This document shows positions 37,108-47,379 of a stretch of DNA of 64,000 nt, in pieces. Below the pieces are notes generated by a model. The model was not told where the DNA came from and searched no databases. It was given only the letters and a program-made list of their open reading frames with translations. Made by a program: the position numbers and the translations under genes. Origin of the DNA: Sphingomonas sp. 7/4-4 (GTDB lineage Bacteria; Pseudomonadota; Alphaproteobacteria; Sphingomonadales; Sphingomonadaceae); the NCBI RefSeq assembly GCF_027941955.1, contig NZ_CP115960.1, forward strand, positions 2,728,001-2,792,000, written 5' to 3'. How positions within the stretch are numbered: position 1 is the stretch's first letter; every line of letters begins with the position of its first letter.

Positions 37108-37820
37108 TCAGGCCCGGTTAGGCGCCGAGAAGCGAGATCGACCCAGGCCGGCACCAGCGCGCCAGCCGGCCCCATCCGGCTCTCGCCGAACCAGGCGCTG
37201 CCCTCGGAGCGATCGAGGTTGAGCTCCAGCGTCGCGGCGCCGTGATGGCGCGCGGTCTGGACGAAGCCCGCCGCCGGATAGACTGCGCCCGAGGTGCCGA
37301 TCGAGACGAACAGGTCGGCGCGGGCGAGCGCGCGCTCGATCACGTCCATCTGGTACGGCATCTCTCCGAAGAAGACGATGTCGGGCCGCAGCGCCGGCGT
37401 CCCGCAATCGGGGCATTCGGTTTCGGGCGGCAGCGCGTCCTCCCAGTCGCTACGGTTGCCGCACGCCGCACAGAGCGCCGATTTCAGCTCGCCATGCATG
37501 TGCACCAGCCGCTGCGATCCGGCGCGCTCGTGCAGATCGTCGACATTCTGCGTCACCAGCAGCAGCTCGCCCGGCCATTCCAGATCGAGCCGCGCCAGCG
37601 CGCGATGCGCGGCATTGGGCTCGACGCTGGCGAGCTTCGCACGCCGTTCGTCGTAGAAACGGTGGACCAGCTCCGGATCGCGGAACAGCGCCTGCGGCGT
37701 GCAGACATCCTCGACCCGATGCCCTTCCCACAGCCCGCCCGGCCCGCGAAAGGTGGCGACGCCGCTCTCCGCGGAGACGCCGGCGCCGGTCAGGATCACG
37801 ATGTTGCGAATGTCAGCCAT
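37108..37820 (-). CDS. cobB: Sir2-type NAD-dependent protein deacylase (frameshift at C-terminus)
   Basis: Removes acyl groups from lysines using NAD. Motifs: ILTGAGVSAESGVATFRG, TQNVDDLHERAG, VHMHGE (catalytic H) and two zinc pairs CAAC and CPDC, then FFGEMPYQMD and SIGTSGAVYPAAGF. The Tyr and Arg that mark desuccinylases correspond to the YDERRAKL region. The frame runs past the expected end after VPAW; one missing base near 37130-37140 brings a stop at 37108 and a length of 714 bp. The exact C-terminus is uncertain. Confidence 0.88.
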
Positions 37821-37907
37821 CGCACGAACCTTTTCGCGCGGAGGCCCAGTGGTCAAGGGCCGTCTACCGACGTGGCGGTCGTAGCGAAATTGTGCTGGAA
37901 CCGCCGC

Positions 37908-38576
37908 ATGAACTTCATGCAGTTCCTCAAGTCGCTCGACGACTTGCTCTACGAGATCATGACGTGGGCGGTTTTCTATCCGGTCACGATGTGGCGGACG
38001 CTGCGGCGTCCATGGACGATGATGGAATATGCCGATTCCGAACTCGAAGACAGCGCCGAGCAGCAATTCACCGACACGTTGAGCCCGCCCTTGTTTCTGC
38101 TGCTCACCTTGCTGCTGTCGCACACGATCGAGCTGGCGGTGCTCGGGCAGAACCCGCTGGTGGCCTCGCGCGACGGACTGGCGAGCCTGATCACCGACAA
38201 TACCTCGCTGCTCGTCATGCGGCTGCTGGTGTTCAGCAGCTTCCCACTGATCATGGCGGTGCGGATGGTGCGCAAGCAGAAGATGGCGCTCACCCGCGAC
38301 ACGCTGAAACAGCCTTTCTACAGCCAATGCTATCTCGCCGCGCCGTTCGCGCTGCTGATCGGGCTGGGTGCGATCGGCACGCAATTGCCCTGGATCGGGC
38401 TACAGCTTGCCGGCCTTGCGCTGATGGGGGTCGCATTGCTCTGGTATGGCGGACTCCAGTCGCGCTGGTTCGCGCGCAAGCTGGGTGTATCGCCGTTACA
38501 TGCGTTCTGGATCGCCTCGGTCGGCATGGTCGAATGCGTGGTGGCGATCGCCTTGCTGGCGCCGCTGATCGTCTGA
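37908..38576 (+). CDS. Multi-pass membrane protein, function unknown
   Basis: 222 residues with an N-terminal amphipathic region (LKSLDDLLYEIMTWAVFYPVT) and about five hydrophobic segments. Distinctive parts are DTLSPPLFLLLTLLLSHTIE and LTRDTLKQPFYSQCYLAAPF. I know it only as a sphingomonad protein often labelled permease; there is no transport motif to support that. ATG 37908 (MNFMQF) is chosen, since the longer frame is an antisense shadow of sir2. It diverges from sir2. Confidence 0.72.
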   Translation: MNFMQFLKSLDDLLYEIMTWAVFYPVTMWRTLRRPWTMMEYADSELEDSAEQQFTDTLSPPLFLLLTLLLSHTIELAVLGQNPLVASRDGLASLITDNTSLLVMRLLVFSSFPLIMAVRMVRKQKMALTRDTLKQPFYSQCYLAAPFALLIGLGAIGTQLPWIGLQLAGLALMGVALLWYGGLQSRWFARKLGVSPLHAFWIASVGMVECVVAIALLAPLIV

Positions 38577-38711
38577 ACTGGCGTATGAGCGCGCGGCAAG
38601 ATGCACCGGCGATGTTTCGATAAATGAACCGGCCAACTGGCCGAGGCCGAAACGGTGTCGTCAAAGCTGCCAATAAGGGTCACCAAGGCCTGCAGCGGGA
38701 GAATCATTGCG

Positions 38712-39700
38712 ATGTATGCGGAATTCAAACCGGGGGATCGAGCCGGCCTTGGTGCGGAGAGTGTCTGCGTGCCGCCGCGCGGGCCCGACCTGCTCAGTGA
38801 GGTGCTGCAGGATCTCCGGCTGTCGAACGCCACGTACGGCCGGAGCGAATTGACGGCCCCATGGGGCATCCAGATTCCGTTCAAGGAAGGCGTTCGCTTC
38901 CATTTCGTGGCCGAGGGACGCTGCCTGATGCGCAGCGACGGTCTGAAACCGGTGATGATGAACGAGGGGGACGTGGTTCTCCTGCCGCATGGCTCGGCGC
39001 ATGAAATCGCGAACGATCCCACATGCGCCACGCGGCCGCTCGCGGAACTCGAGCCTGCGCTGGTCGGTAACGGAACCTATCGCCTGGCAGCCGGCGGAGG
39101 GGGCGAGCGAAGTCTGATCGTCTGCTGCACGATCGGCTTTGAAGGGCCAACCGCCAATCCCCTGCTCGAAATGCTTCCCTCGGTCATCCATGTCCGTCGG
39201 GACGAGATAAGGGATTCCTACATCGCGACCGTTCTTGGGCTCATGGCGGAAGAAGTCCGGACGCCGCGGATCGGAGGCGCGACGGTCATGGCGCGGCTGG
39301 CCGACATCATCCTCACGCATATCGTTCGCACATGGGTGGAGAGCGCGGACGCGCAGCTCACCGGATGGCTTGCCGCCATCCAGGATCCGCAGGTGGGGCG
39401 GGCATTGGCCGTCATCCACCGCGACCCGGGCGTGGCCTGGACCCTCGACTCGCTGGCGGAAATTGCGGGGATGTCGCGGTCGCAGTTTTCACGGCGGTTC
39501 GGCAAGCTCCTGAAAATCTCTCCCACGCGCTATCTCGCGCTGTGGCGCATGCGCCTCGCCACTGCCTGGATCCGCAACAACTTCATGACCGTGGCCGAAG
39601 CCGCGTCGCGGCTTGGCTATGAATCGGAAGCGTCGTTCAGCCGGGCGTTCAAGCGCGCGATGGGCATTCCCCGAGCTTCGTGAAGCGGCCCGCCGCATAG
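38712..39700 (+). CDS. AraC family regulator with cupin domain (frameshift)
   Basis: The first half is a Cupin_6-type AraC-binding domain (IQIPFKEGVRFHFVAEG, NEGDVVLLPHGSAHEI). The last 100 residues are the double helix-turn-helix (LDSLAEIAGMSRSQFSRRF, VAEAASRLGYESEASFSRAF). One C is missing at 39669-39672; with it the end is the normal GIPPSFVKRPAA and the gene is 990 bp. ATG 38712 has GGGAGA upstream; an upstream GTG 38655 is less likely. It probably controls the monooxygenase-like and DUF1579 genes that follow in the same direction. Confidence 0.88.
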
Positions 39701-39907
39701 GCGCCGGGGATACAGCAGGCCGCTGAGAAGCGCACAAATGGCCAAGCGAATGATATTTTCGGCAATGGGAAAGGCGTCTGCGTCTTCCTATTCCTGGCCC
39801 ATCGATCGTCATGGCGACCCGGAGCGCGGCGCACCTTTCAAATGCTCGCCGATCCTGCCGCGATGACTGAATAATATCTTCGAGGGCCCTTCCATCAGGA
39901 GACATGT

Positions 39908-40273
39908 ATGGCGCTGACGTTGCCTGATCTGCCCGGGCCGGCCGCCGGCGAAGACACGCCCTACTGCGTCATCGCGAAGCATCGCGCCGCTCCCGGTCAG
40001 GGCGATGCGCTGGTTGCGCGGATGCTCGAGGATCTCGAAGCGACGCGATCGGAAACCGGATGTCTGCAATTCCACATCCATCGCGATCGATCCGACCCGG
40101 ATCTCCTGATAATCTACGAGATCTGGCGCAGCATCGATGCACTCAAAACGCACTTTGCCGAGGACTATGTCCAGAGGTTCGTCGCGGCCGCCGGCAAATA
40201 TGAGCCCGGCGACATGGAGACGCAGTGGCTCGAGATGCTGAGCCCGTATGCCAGCGGCAGGGATTCCGGATGA
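39908..40273 (+). CDS. Antibiotic-biosynthesis/quinol monooxygenase-like (ABM) protein
   Basis: 121 residues with one dimeric alpha-beta barrel domain: YCVIAKHRAAPGQGDALVARM, ETGCLQFHIHRD, LLIIYEIWRSIDALKTHF. YgiN-type members oxidise quinols; others are heme oxygenases or have no known activity. CAGGAG about 10 bp upstream supports the ATG. The 207 bp before it (39701-39907) are AT-richer than their surroundings and likely hold a promoter; no gene is seen there. Confidence 0.83.
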   Translation: MALTLPDLPGPAAGEDTPYCVIAKHRAAPGQGDALVARMLEDLEATRSETGCLQFHIHRDRSDPDLLIIYEIWRSIDALKTHFAEDYVQRFVAAAGKYEPGDMETQWLEMLSPYASGRDSG

Positions 40274-40324
40274 TCGGTGACGCGCAGCCTATGCGTTGCA
40301 GCAACTTGTTGGAGACGGTGAACG

Positions 40325-40984
40325 ATGAATAGAAAAGTGATCGGGGCGCTGCAGGGCTCCTTGTGCTTCATTGCAACTGCTCTCTCCTTTTCCTCCGGCG
40401 CCTTGGCGCAAAGTGGCTCTGCCGAAACCGGACTCCCGCCTCAGTCGGAGATGCCCAAATGGTTTAGTCGTGGATTGCCGGGCCCAGGGCATGCGGTTCT
40501 GGCGCCGCTGGTCGGCACCTGGCGCGTCCAGATGAGCTTCTATGGCACGCTCGGCCGCAGCCCCGATCAGCCGCCGCTGGTCACGGAAGACCTGGTCAGC
40601 CGCCGGCAGTGGGTGGCGGGCGGGCGCTACATCGAAGACACGATGGAGGGGACGCTGAACGGATCGCCGGTGTGGCGCAAGGGATGGCTCGGCTTCAGCA
40701 CCATGGACCGACGTTACGAATGGGTCACGATCGATCCGGTCAACACCACCATGATGTACTTCACCGGCGCCCCCAATTCGGAGGGGCAAACGCCGATCAC
40801 CATGTCCGGCGTCTTCACCGATCAGGGAGTGGCCGGCGAAGAAACCGTCGGCAAGAGCGTGGGAATGCGTACGGTAATCAGGATCGAGAATGCAGACCGC
40901 AATGTCTTTGAACTCTATTTCACCCGTCCGGGGCAGAAAGAGACGTTAGCAACGCGGGCCATCTACACGCGGCTGAAGGAGTGA
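40325..40984 (+). CDS. DUF1579 family exported protein
   Basis: 219 residues with signal peptide (LCFIATALSFSSGALAQ). The core matches DUF1579: LAPLVGTWRVQMSFYG, QWVAGGRYIEDTMEGTLNG, GWLGFSTMDRRYEWVTID and a C-terminal beta sheet, a lipocalin-like barrel of unknown role. It follows the ABM gene by 51 bp in the same direction, so the two are likely co-transcribed under the AraC regulator. Confidence 0.83.
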   Translation: MNRKVIGALQGSLCFIATALSFSSGALAQSGSAETGLPPQSEMPKWFSRGLPGPGHAVLAPLVGTWRVQMSFYGTLGRSPDQPPLVTEDLVSRRQWVAGGRYIEDTMEGTLNGSPVWRKGWLGFSTMDRRYEWVTIDPVNTTMMYFTGAPNSEGQTPITMSGVFTDQGVAGEETVGKSVGMRTVIRIENADRNVFELYFTRPGQKETLATRAIYTRLKE

Positions 40985-41154
40985 GCGCCGGCGGCCCCGC
41001 GCCCGGATTATCGCCTGCTCAACGTGGCCCGCTCCGCGCGCCGAACCTAATCGAGGGGGAATGCAACTCTCAATAACTGGAACGCATCTTTACATTGCGG
41101 GATAATCCTTTCTATCCTCCGGCGCCCGCCGCCAGAGCGGAAAAGGAGAGACCC

Positions 41155-43542
41155 ATGCCTGTTGCCCTGGTCGCGCGTGTCGCGCTCGTCCTGCTCGCCG
41201 CGTTCCTCTGGGGCGTGCCTGCGCATGCGCAGGTCACCGGAGCGACACCGGTCGACGCCGACTGGCGCTTTTCGAAGGGCGACGTCGCGGGGGCCGAAGC
41301 GGCGGGTTTCGCCGACGCGGCGTGGCAGCATGTCGATCTTCCGCACGACTGGGCGATCGCGGGCCCGTTCGATGAGCATGCACCGGCCACCGGATCGGGC
41401 GGCTTCCTGCCGAGCGGCGTCGCCTGGTATCGCAAGCATTTCACAATGCCCGCACGCGACGCCGGCAAGCGCGTGTTCGTCGAGTTCGACGGCGCGATGG
41501 AGCGATCGGGCGTGTGGATCAACGGCCACCATGTCGGGCATCGCCCCAATGGTTATGCCAGCTTCCGCTATGAGCTGACGCCGCACCTCAATCCGGCGGG
41601 TCAGGACAATGTCATCGCGGTGCGCACCGACACCTCGGCGCAGCCGGCATCGCGCTGGTATGCAGGCTCGGGCATCTACCGCCACGTCCGGCTGATAATG
41701 CTGGGCGACGTCTATGCCGATGCGTGGCGGACCGCGGTGCGCATCGACAGGCTGGATGGTGAGAGCGCGCAGCTTTCGATCACGAGCGACGTGACCAACC
41801 GCACCGCCGCACCGGTCGACGCCCAATTGGAAGCGACGATCCTCGCGCCGGACGGGAAAACGATCGCGACCTTCGTCGGAACGCGGGCGCAACTCGCGGC
41901 CGGCCGGGCGACGCCGCTCACGCTCGGAGGCAGCCTCGCGAAGCCGCGGCGCTGGGATTTGGACGATCCCGCACTCCATGTCGCATTGGTCCGCGTGCGC
42001 GGCGCGGATGGCACCTTGCTCTATGAGGAGCGCATCCCCTTCGGCATCCGCGAGGCGAAGTTCGAGGCGGCATCCGGTTTCTGGCTCAACGGGCGCAATA
42101 TCAAGCTCAAGGGCGTTGCGATCCACGCCGATGGCGGGCCGTTCGGAATGGCGGTGCCGCTCGCTTTCTACGAGCGTCGGCTGAAGGGGCTCAAGGCGCT
42201 CGGCGTCAATGCGATCCGCACTGCGCACCATCCTTTCGCCCCCGAATTCCTCGATCTGTGCGACCGGCTCGGCCTGGTTGTCATGAACGAGGCGTTCGAC
42301 ATGTGGACCGTCGCCAAGAACCCCAACGACTATCACTTGTTCTTCACCGACTGGTCATCGATCGACGCGCGCGATTTCGTCCGGCGCGATCGCAATCATC
42401 CCAGTGTGGTGATCTGGTCGATAGGCAACGAGATCCACGACACGCCCTATCCCTTGGTGGCGCAGTCGATCATCCAGCGTCTCCAGAAGATCTTCCACGA
42501 AGAGGATCCGACGCGCCCGGTGACGATGGCTTTGTTCCGCCCCAACACCACGAAAGACTATGAGAACGGCACCGCCGACCTGCTCGACGTGGTCGGCCAG
42601 AATTACCGCGAGAACGAGCTCGCCAAAGCACATGCCGACAGACCGACGCGGAAGATCATCGGCACCGAGAACAGCAAGAACCGCGCGAGCTGGCTCGTGG
42701 TGCGCGACGATCCGGCCTATGCCGGCATGTTCCTGTGGACCGGCGTCGATTATCTGGGCGAGGCCGATCGCGCGGGCTGGCCGGCGATCAGCAACCCCTC
42801 AGGGCTCGTCGACCGCATCGACGGCGTCAAGCCGATCGGCTGGGAGCGGGCGAGCTGGTGGTCCAACAAGCCGGTGGTCAGGCTCGCGCGGCGCGTGACG
42901 CCGGTGATCGACACCAGCGAATTGCCGACGATGGTCGGCGTGGCGATGCCGCAGCCGCGCGGACCCGGCGCGCTTGCCGATTGGACGCCCGAGAGCCTCG
43001 CCGCGCATGACGAGAAGGTCGAAGTCTATTCCAATGCCGACGAAGTCGAGCTCCTGCTCAACGGGCGTTCGCTCGGCCGCAAGCCGCGCAATGCCGACGA
43101 CAGTGCGATCGCCTGGACCGTCGGCTTCGTTCCGGGCGAGTTGCGCGCGATCGGCTATCGCGGCGGCAGGAAAGTCGCGGAGGACGTGCTGCGTACCGCG
43201 GGTGCCCCTGCGGCGATCCGCGCCGTCGCCGAAAGCCCGAAGGTCGGCACCGGCTTCGACGATGTCGCGGCGGTCCGGTTCGAGATAGTCGATGCCAAAG
43301 GCGTGCTCGTGCCGAATGCCCGCGACGTGCTGACGGTCGCAGTGACCGGCCCCGCCACGCTCGCCGCGTTCGATAATGGCAGCGTCACCGATCACACTGC
43401 CTTCGCCTCGCCGGAGCGCGCCGCGGCGGGCGGCAAGGCGGTCGCGTTCGTGCGCGGCACCGGTTCGGGCCAGGTGACCGTGCTCGCCACCGCGCCGGGC
43501 CTGAAGGCCGGCCGTATTACGCTTCAGGCCAAGGAGGACTGA
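41155..43542 (+). CDS. Exported glycoside hydrolase family 2 protein (beta-galactosidase type)
   Basis: 795 residues with signal peptide (VALVLLAAFLWGVPAHAQ). Order: jelly-roll sugar-binding domain (VDLPHDWAIAGPF, WYAGSGIYRHVRL), immunoglobulin-like domain, TIM barrel (LKGVAIHADGGPFG, AIRTAHHPFAPEFLDLCDRLG), then C-terminal DUF4982 and GH2 C5-like domains. Acid/base E426 is in WSIGNEIHD; the likely nucleophile is E505 in GTENSKNR. AAGGAG precedes ATG 41155. It stands alone, so the substrate (beta-galactoside, glucuronide or other) is open. Confidence 0.9.
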   Translation: MPVALVARVALVLLAAFLWGVPAHAQVTGATPVDADWRFSKGDVAGAEAAGFADAAWQHVDLPHDWAIAGPFDEHAPATGSGGFLPSGVAWYRKHFTMPARDAGKRVFVEFDGAMERSGVWINGHHVGHRPNGYASFRYELTPHLNPAGQDNVIAVRTDTSAQPASRWYAGSGIYRHVRLIMLGDVYADAWRTAVRIDRLDGESAQLSITSDVTNRTAAPVDAQLEATILAPDGKTIATFVGTRAQLAAGRATPLTLGGSLAKPRRWDLDDPALHVALVRVRGADGTLLYEERIPFGIREAKFEAASGFWLNGRNIKLKGVAIHADGGPFGMAVPLAFYERRLKGLKALGVNAIRTAHHPFAPEFLDLCDRLGLVVMNEAFDMWTVAKNPNDYHLFFTDWSSIDARDFVRRDRNHPSVVIWSIGNEIHDTPYPLVAQSIIQRLQKIFHEEDPTRPVTMALFRPNTTKDYENGTADLLDVVGQNYRENELAKAHADRPTRKIIGTENSKNRASWLVVRDDPAYAGMFLWTGVDYLGEADRAGWPAISNPSGLVDRIDGVKPIGWERASWWSNKPVVRLARRVTPVIDTSELPTMVGVAMPQPRGPGALADWTPESLAAHDEKVEVYSNADEVELLLNGRSLGRKPRNADDSAIAWTVGFVPGELRAIGYRGGRKVAEDVLRTAGAPAAIRAVAESPKVGTGFDDVAAVRFEIVDAKGVLVPNARDVLTVAVTGPATLAAFDNGSVTDHTAFASPERAAAGGKAVAFVRGTGSGQVTVLATAPGLKAGRITLQAKED

Positions 43543-43657
43543 CCGCCTTCGCGACTGCAAGGTGCGGAGTTTGCATTTTCCGCGCAGCATTTCGCGCCTA
43601 GGGAGGGACCGTGAGCCACTGGCGATCAGACCAGGTGCCGCAGCAGGAGAGAATGCC

Positions 43658-43987
43658 ATGACCAACGCGATGCTGCTCGCCGCAGCAACGGCCTGTGCCG
43701 CGCTGATTCAGCCCGCCCTCGCCACTCCCGAACCCGAAACTACCGTTGTCGTTTCCGCTGCATCCTATGACCTCGGGACCGCCGAAGGCCGCGCCGCACT
43801 GGAGACGCAGGTGGCGCATGCGGTGGATGCCGTGTGCGGCAAGGTCTCGGACCCGCAGGAAAGCCGCAAGCACGAGGCATTTAGCTGCCGCCGCGAGACC
43901 GTGCCGAATGTGCGGGCACAGCTCGCCCGGCTCTTTCATCCCGGTGCCGGCAAGGTCACGATCGATCGCTCCGCTTCCGGGCGCTGA
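43658..43987 (+). CDS. UrcA family protein
   Basis: 109 residues with a signal peptide. The motif VVSAASYDLGTAEGRAALETQV is the UrcA hallmark (Y/DL..aeGR..L), with two conserved cysteines in DAVCGKV and EAFSCRRE, probably a periplasmic disulfide. UrcA proteins are abundant in sphingomonads and have no known function. AGGAGAG precedes ATG 43658. It may share the GH2 transcript. Confidence 0.85.
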   Translation: MTNAMLLAAATACAALIQPALATPEPETTVVVSAASYDLGTAEGRAALETQVAHAVDAVCGKVSDPQESRKHEAFSCRRETVPNVRAQLARLFHPGAGKVTIDRSASGR

Positions 43988-44238
43988 TCCGACGCGGAAA
44001 CGAAGCAGCAACGTAATTTTCCCGTAATACCCATTGCGCTGCAGCATATGATGTGATTGTTTTGCTCACGGGCGAGCACTTTTGGGCAAGGAAAGTGCGC
44101 ATTTGATTCCATAAAGGACACAAACGAACGGAGAGGTTTGAAACGGCTGCGCGCCGCAAAGATGCGTGCGCAGCTCCTGAAGGCGTTGTTTCCCGTTGAG
44201 GGTGCCTGTGCGGTGAAAACCGAACACAGGGGGAAACG

Positions 44239-47200
44239 ATGGTCGATTACGGGTCGAAAACAGGCGGCAAAAAAGTCGCATACCGAATTCGTTTGATTGC
44301 ATTGACTGCTACCGCCACCGCCGCGCTGATCGCCGGGTCCGCCGCTTATGCGCAGGACGTGCCGGCGGTCGAAACCGATCCCGCCGTCGAGCTTGCCTCT
44401 ACGGAGGGGCAGACTGCCGAAGCGCCTGCCGATCCGACGCAGGAAATCAGGGTAACCGGTTCGCGCATCGTGCGTGACGGCTATAGCGCGCCGACTCCGG
44501 TGAGCGTGATCAGCGCCGAGGAAATCCGGAGCGAGGCGCCGGCCAATATCACCGATTTCGTCAATACGCTGCCGGCGGTGCGCGGCAGCGGGACCGCGGC
44601 GACCTCCAACGGTTCGCTGAGCAACGGCGCGGCGGGCATCAATACCGTGAACCTGCGCAATCTGGGTGCGGCGCGCACGCTGGTGCTCTTCGACGGCCAG
44701 CGCTCGGTCGCCTCCGCGACGACCGGCGTGGTCGACGTCAACACGTTCCCGCAGGCGCTGATCGAGCGCGTCGAAGTGGTGACCGGCGGCGCCTCCTCGG
44801 CCTATGGATCGGACGCGGTGTCGGGCGTGGTGAACTTCATCCTCGACAAGAATTTCACCGGCTTCAAGATGGATTACGAGTTCGGCATCACCACTTATGG
44901 TGACGGCCAGAACCACAAGGTTTCGGCGACGGCAGGCCAGAGCTTCGCCGACGGCCGCGGCCATCTTCTCCTGAGCGGCGAGTATTTCTCGCAGAACGGC
45001 ATCCAGTCGATCGATCGAGACTGGAACGACGGCGGCTTCTTCCAGATCGACAATCCGGCCTATAATGCCGCGGCCTGTTCGGACGGCAATTCGGCGACGC
45101 CCTGCGTCCCCGCCCGCCTGATCCAGGGCGGCATCGGCACCGGCCAGTTCACGCCGGGCGGGCTGATCAGCACGGGCGCATTCCGCGGCGTCTATTTCGG
45201 CGCGATCGACCCGGCGACCGGGCGGGCGACGACAAACCAACTCGCCTTCGGCCCCACCAGCGGCCAATGGATGGTCGGCGGCGATTACGACATCACCAGC
45301 CAGGGCCACCGCAGCAGCGCGACGCTGCTTCCCGCCGAGAAGCGCGGCAGCCTGTTCGGGCGTCTCAGCTACGAATTCGCCGACGCCTTCAAGCTGTTCG
45401 GCCAGGTATCGTACAGCTACTATCGCGGGCAGAGTTATTATCAGCAGACGCCGACCACCGGCGTGGCCGTTCAGGTCGCGGCTTCGGCAGCCAATGGCGG
45501 GCTGATCAACCCCTTCCTGCCCCAGGCGTTCGTCGATCGGGTGAGCGCCTATAATCTCGCCAATCCCGGCGCGCGGGTCACCAGCGTGCAGATCGGTACC
45601 AGCAATATCGGCATCCCGCCGCAGGGCAGCGACAATACCCGCGAAGTGTATCGCTATGTGGTCGGCGCGAACGGCGACTTCGGCGCGGTGGGCATCGACT
45701 GGAGCTGGGACGCTTATTACCAGCGCGGCGAGACGCGGACGAGCGAACTGCTCACCAATGCGTGGAACCTCGCCCGGATGGCCGCGGCGACGGACGCGGT
45801 GGCGGCGCCGGCCGGCAATGTCGGCGGCTATGCCCCGGGATCGATCGTCTGCCGGATAAACATCGACGCGAACGCCGCCAATGACGACCGTTCCTGCGTG
45901 CCGCTCAACCGCATCGGCGTGGGCGGCATGTCGCAGGAGGCAGTCAATTACGTGCTCTATAACGGCCTGCAGCCGCTGCGCGACCAGACGCTGACCCAGG
46001 ACGTCGCCGCGTTCAACCTGTCGACCAACAACCTCTTCGACCTCTGGGCCGGCCCGGTCAGCATCGCGGTCGGTGCCGAATGGCGGCGCGAGACCGTCAC
46101 CGGCAGCGTCGATCCGCTATTCCGCCCGGTCGTTTCGGCAGGCGTCACCAGCGGGACCTGGATCTACGGCAATTATCTGCCCACGATCGGTGCCTATGAT
46201 GTGAAGGAGGCGTATCTCGAGACCCTGATCCCGCTGTTCGAAGGCGCGGACCTCAACGGCGCGGTGCGAGTCACCGATTATTCGACATCGGGCACGGTCA
46301 CCACCTGGAAGGGCGGAGTCACCTGGCAGGTGATCCCCGACATCAAGCTGCGCGGCACCATCTCGCGCGACATCCGCGCGCCGAACCTCGGCGAGCTGTT
46401 CGCGCCGGGCGTGGGCCGCACCAACACGGTCAACGTGCCGTCGGGCGGAGGCTTCCGCACCGATCAGTTCAACGAATCGACCGTCGGCAATGCCGCGCTC
46501 GCGCCCGAAGTGGCCAAGACATACGGCATCGGCGTGATCGCGACGCCCTCCTTCGTGCCGGGCCTCGCCTTGTCGGTCGACTATTTCGATCTCCAGCTGG
46601 ACGGCGCGATTTCGTCGCTTACCGCCCAGACGCTGATCGACCAATGCTATATCCAGGCGATCGCCGACGCCTGCACCTTCGTCTCGACGACCGGCGGGCG
46701 CGGCGTCACGACGCCCGGGCTGGCGGTGACCAGCATCGAGATCAAGCCGACCAACTTCGTCGGCATCGAAGCCAAGGGCCTCGACATCGAGGCGAGCTAT
46801 CGGCGCACGCTCGGCCCCGGCAACCTGACGCTGCGTGCGCTCGCGTCGCATGCGATCAGCCTCTACACCAATAACGGCGTCGACGTGCCGACCGAGGGTG
46901 CGGGCCAGAATTCGGGCAGCCTTCCCGATTGGACCTATCGCCTGTCGGCCGGATACGATGTCGACGGCTTCAACGCGCAATTGGTCGGGCGCGGCGTGAG
47001 CGGCGGCGTCTATGACAACAGCTATATCGTCTGCTCGACCGATTGCCCGGTCTCGACCGTGGCGAACCGGACGGTGAACCGCAACGACATCGCCGGCGCC
47101 TTCTACCTCGATTTCAACACCAGCTACGAATTCGAGGCCGGCGGCGGCAAGTTCGAGGCGTTCCTGTCGATCCGCAACCTGCTCGACACCGATCCGGTGC

Positions 47201-47313
47201 TGGTCGGCAACGGGCCGACCGGCAACAACACCCCTGCTTACCCGCAGACCAACCGCGCCCTCTACGACGTGCTCGGCCGCGTCTTCCGCCTCGGCATGCG
47301 CATCCGGATCTGA
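44239..47313 (+). CDS. TonB-dependent receptor paired with an M20 amidohydrolase
   Basis: 1024 residues, intact. A signal peptide (ALTATATAALIAGSAAYAQ) and an acidic linker lead to the TonB-box-like QEIRVTGSRI. The plug reads SAEEIRSEAPANITDFVNTLPAV, VNLRNLGAARTLVLFDGQR and VTGGASSAYGSDAVSGVVNF. The barrel ends VFRLGMRIRI, without the usual terminal phenylalanine. The plug type belongs to the large sphingomonad/Caulobacter group often beside peptidases. It is followed at 67 bp by a periplasmic M20 enzyme, so import of an amide- or peptide-linked compound is likely. Confidence 0.92.
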   Translation: MVDYGSKTGGKKVAYRIRLIALTATATAALIAGSAAYAQDVPAVETDPAVELASTEGQTAEAPADPTQEIRVTGSRIVRDGYSAPTPVSVISAEEIRSEAPANITDFVNTLPAVRGSGTAATSNGSLSNGAAGINTVNLRNLGAARTLVLFDGQRSVASATTGVVDVNTFPQALIERVEVVTGGASSAYGSDAVSGVVNFILDKNFTGFKMDYEFGITTYGDGQNHKVSATAGQSFADGRGHLLLSGEYFSQNGIQSIDRDWNDGGFFQIDNPAYNAAACSDGNSATPCVPARLIQGGIGTGQFTPGGLISTGAFRGVYFGAIDPATGRATTNQLAFGPTSGQWMVGGDYDITSQGHRSSATLLPAEKRGSLFGRLSYEFADAFKLFGQVSYSYYRGQSYYQQTPTTGVAVQVAASAANGGLINPFLPQAFVDRVSAYNLANPGARVTSVQIGTSNIGIPPQGSDNTREVYRYVVGANGDFGAVGIDWSWDAYYQRGETRTSELLTNAWNLARMAAATDAVAAPAGNVGGYAPGSIVCRINIDANAANDDRSCVPLNRIGVGGMSQEAVNYVLYNGLQPLRDQTLTQDVAAFNLSTNNLFDLWAGPVSIAVGAEWRRETVTGSVDPLFRPVVSAGVTSGTWIYGNYLPTIGAYDVKEAYLETLIPLFEGADLNGAVRVTDYSTSGTVTTWKGGVTWQVIPDIKLRGTISRDIRAPNLGELFAPGVGRTNTVNVPSGGGFRTDQFNESTVGNAALAPEVAKTYGIGVIATPSFVPGLALSVDYFDLQLDGAISSLTAQTLIDQCYIQAIADACTFVSTTGGRGVTTPGLAVTSIEIKPTNFVGIEAKGLDIEASYRRTLGPGNLTLRALASHAISLYTNNGVDVPTEGAGQNSGSLPDWTYRLSAGYDVDGFNAQLVGRGVSGGVYDNSYIVCSTDCPVSTVANRTVNRNDIAGAFYLDFNTSYEFEAGGGKFEAFLSIRNLLDTDPVLVGNGPTGNNTPAYPQTNRALYDVLGRVFRLGMRIRI

Positions 47314-47322
47314 CCGTCCCGG

Positions 47323-47346
47323 CCGGCGCGAATTTCCTCGCGCCGG
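47323..47346 (+). terminator. Hairpin after the receptor gene
   Basis: A 9-bp stem (CCGGCGCGA with TCGCGCCGG) and 6-nt loop lies 10 bp after the receptor stop and 34 bp before the amidohydrolase start. It is probably an attenuator or 3'-stabilising hairpin giving more receptor than enzyme, as at 19538-19561. Confidence 0.55.
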
Positions 47347-47379
47347 CACTTCCTCAAATTCGTCACCAGGAGAGCTCCC

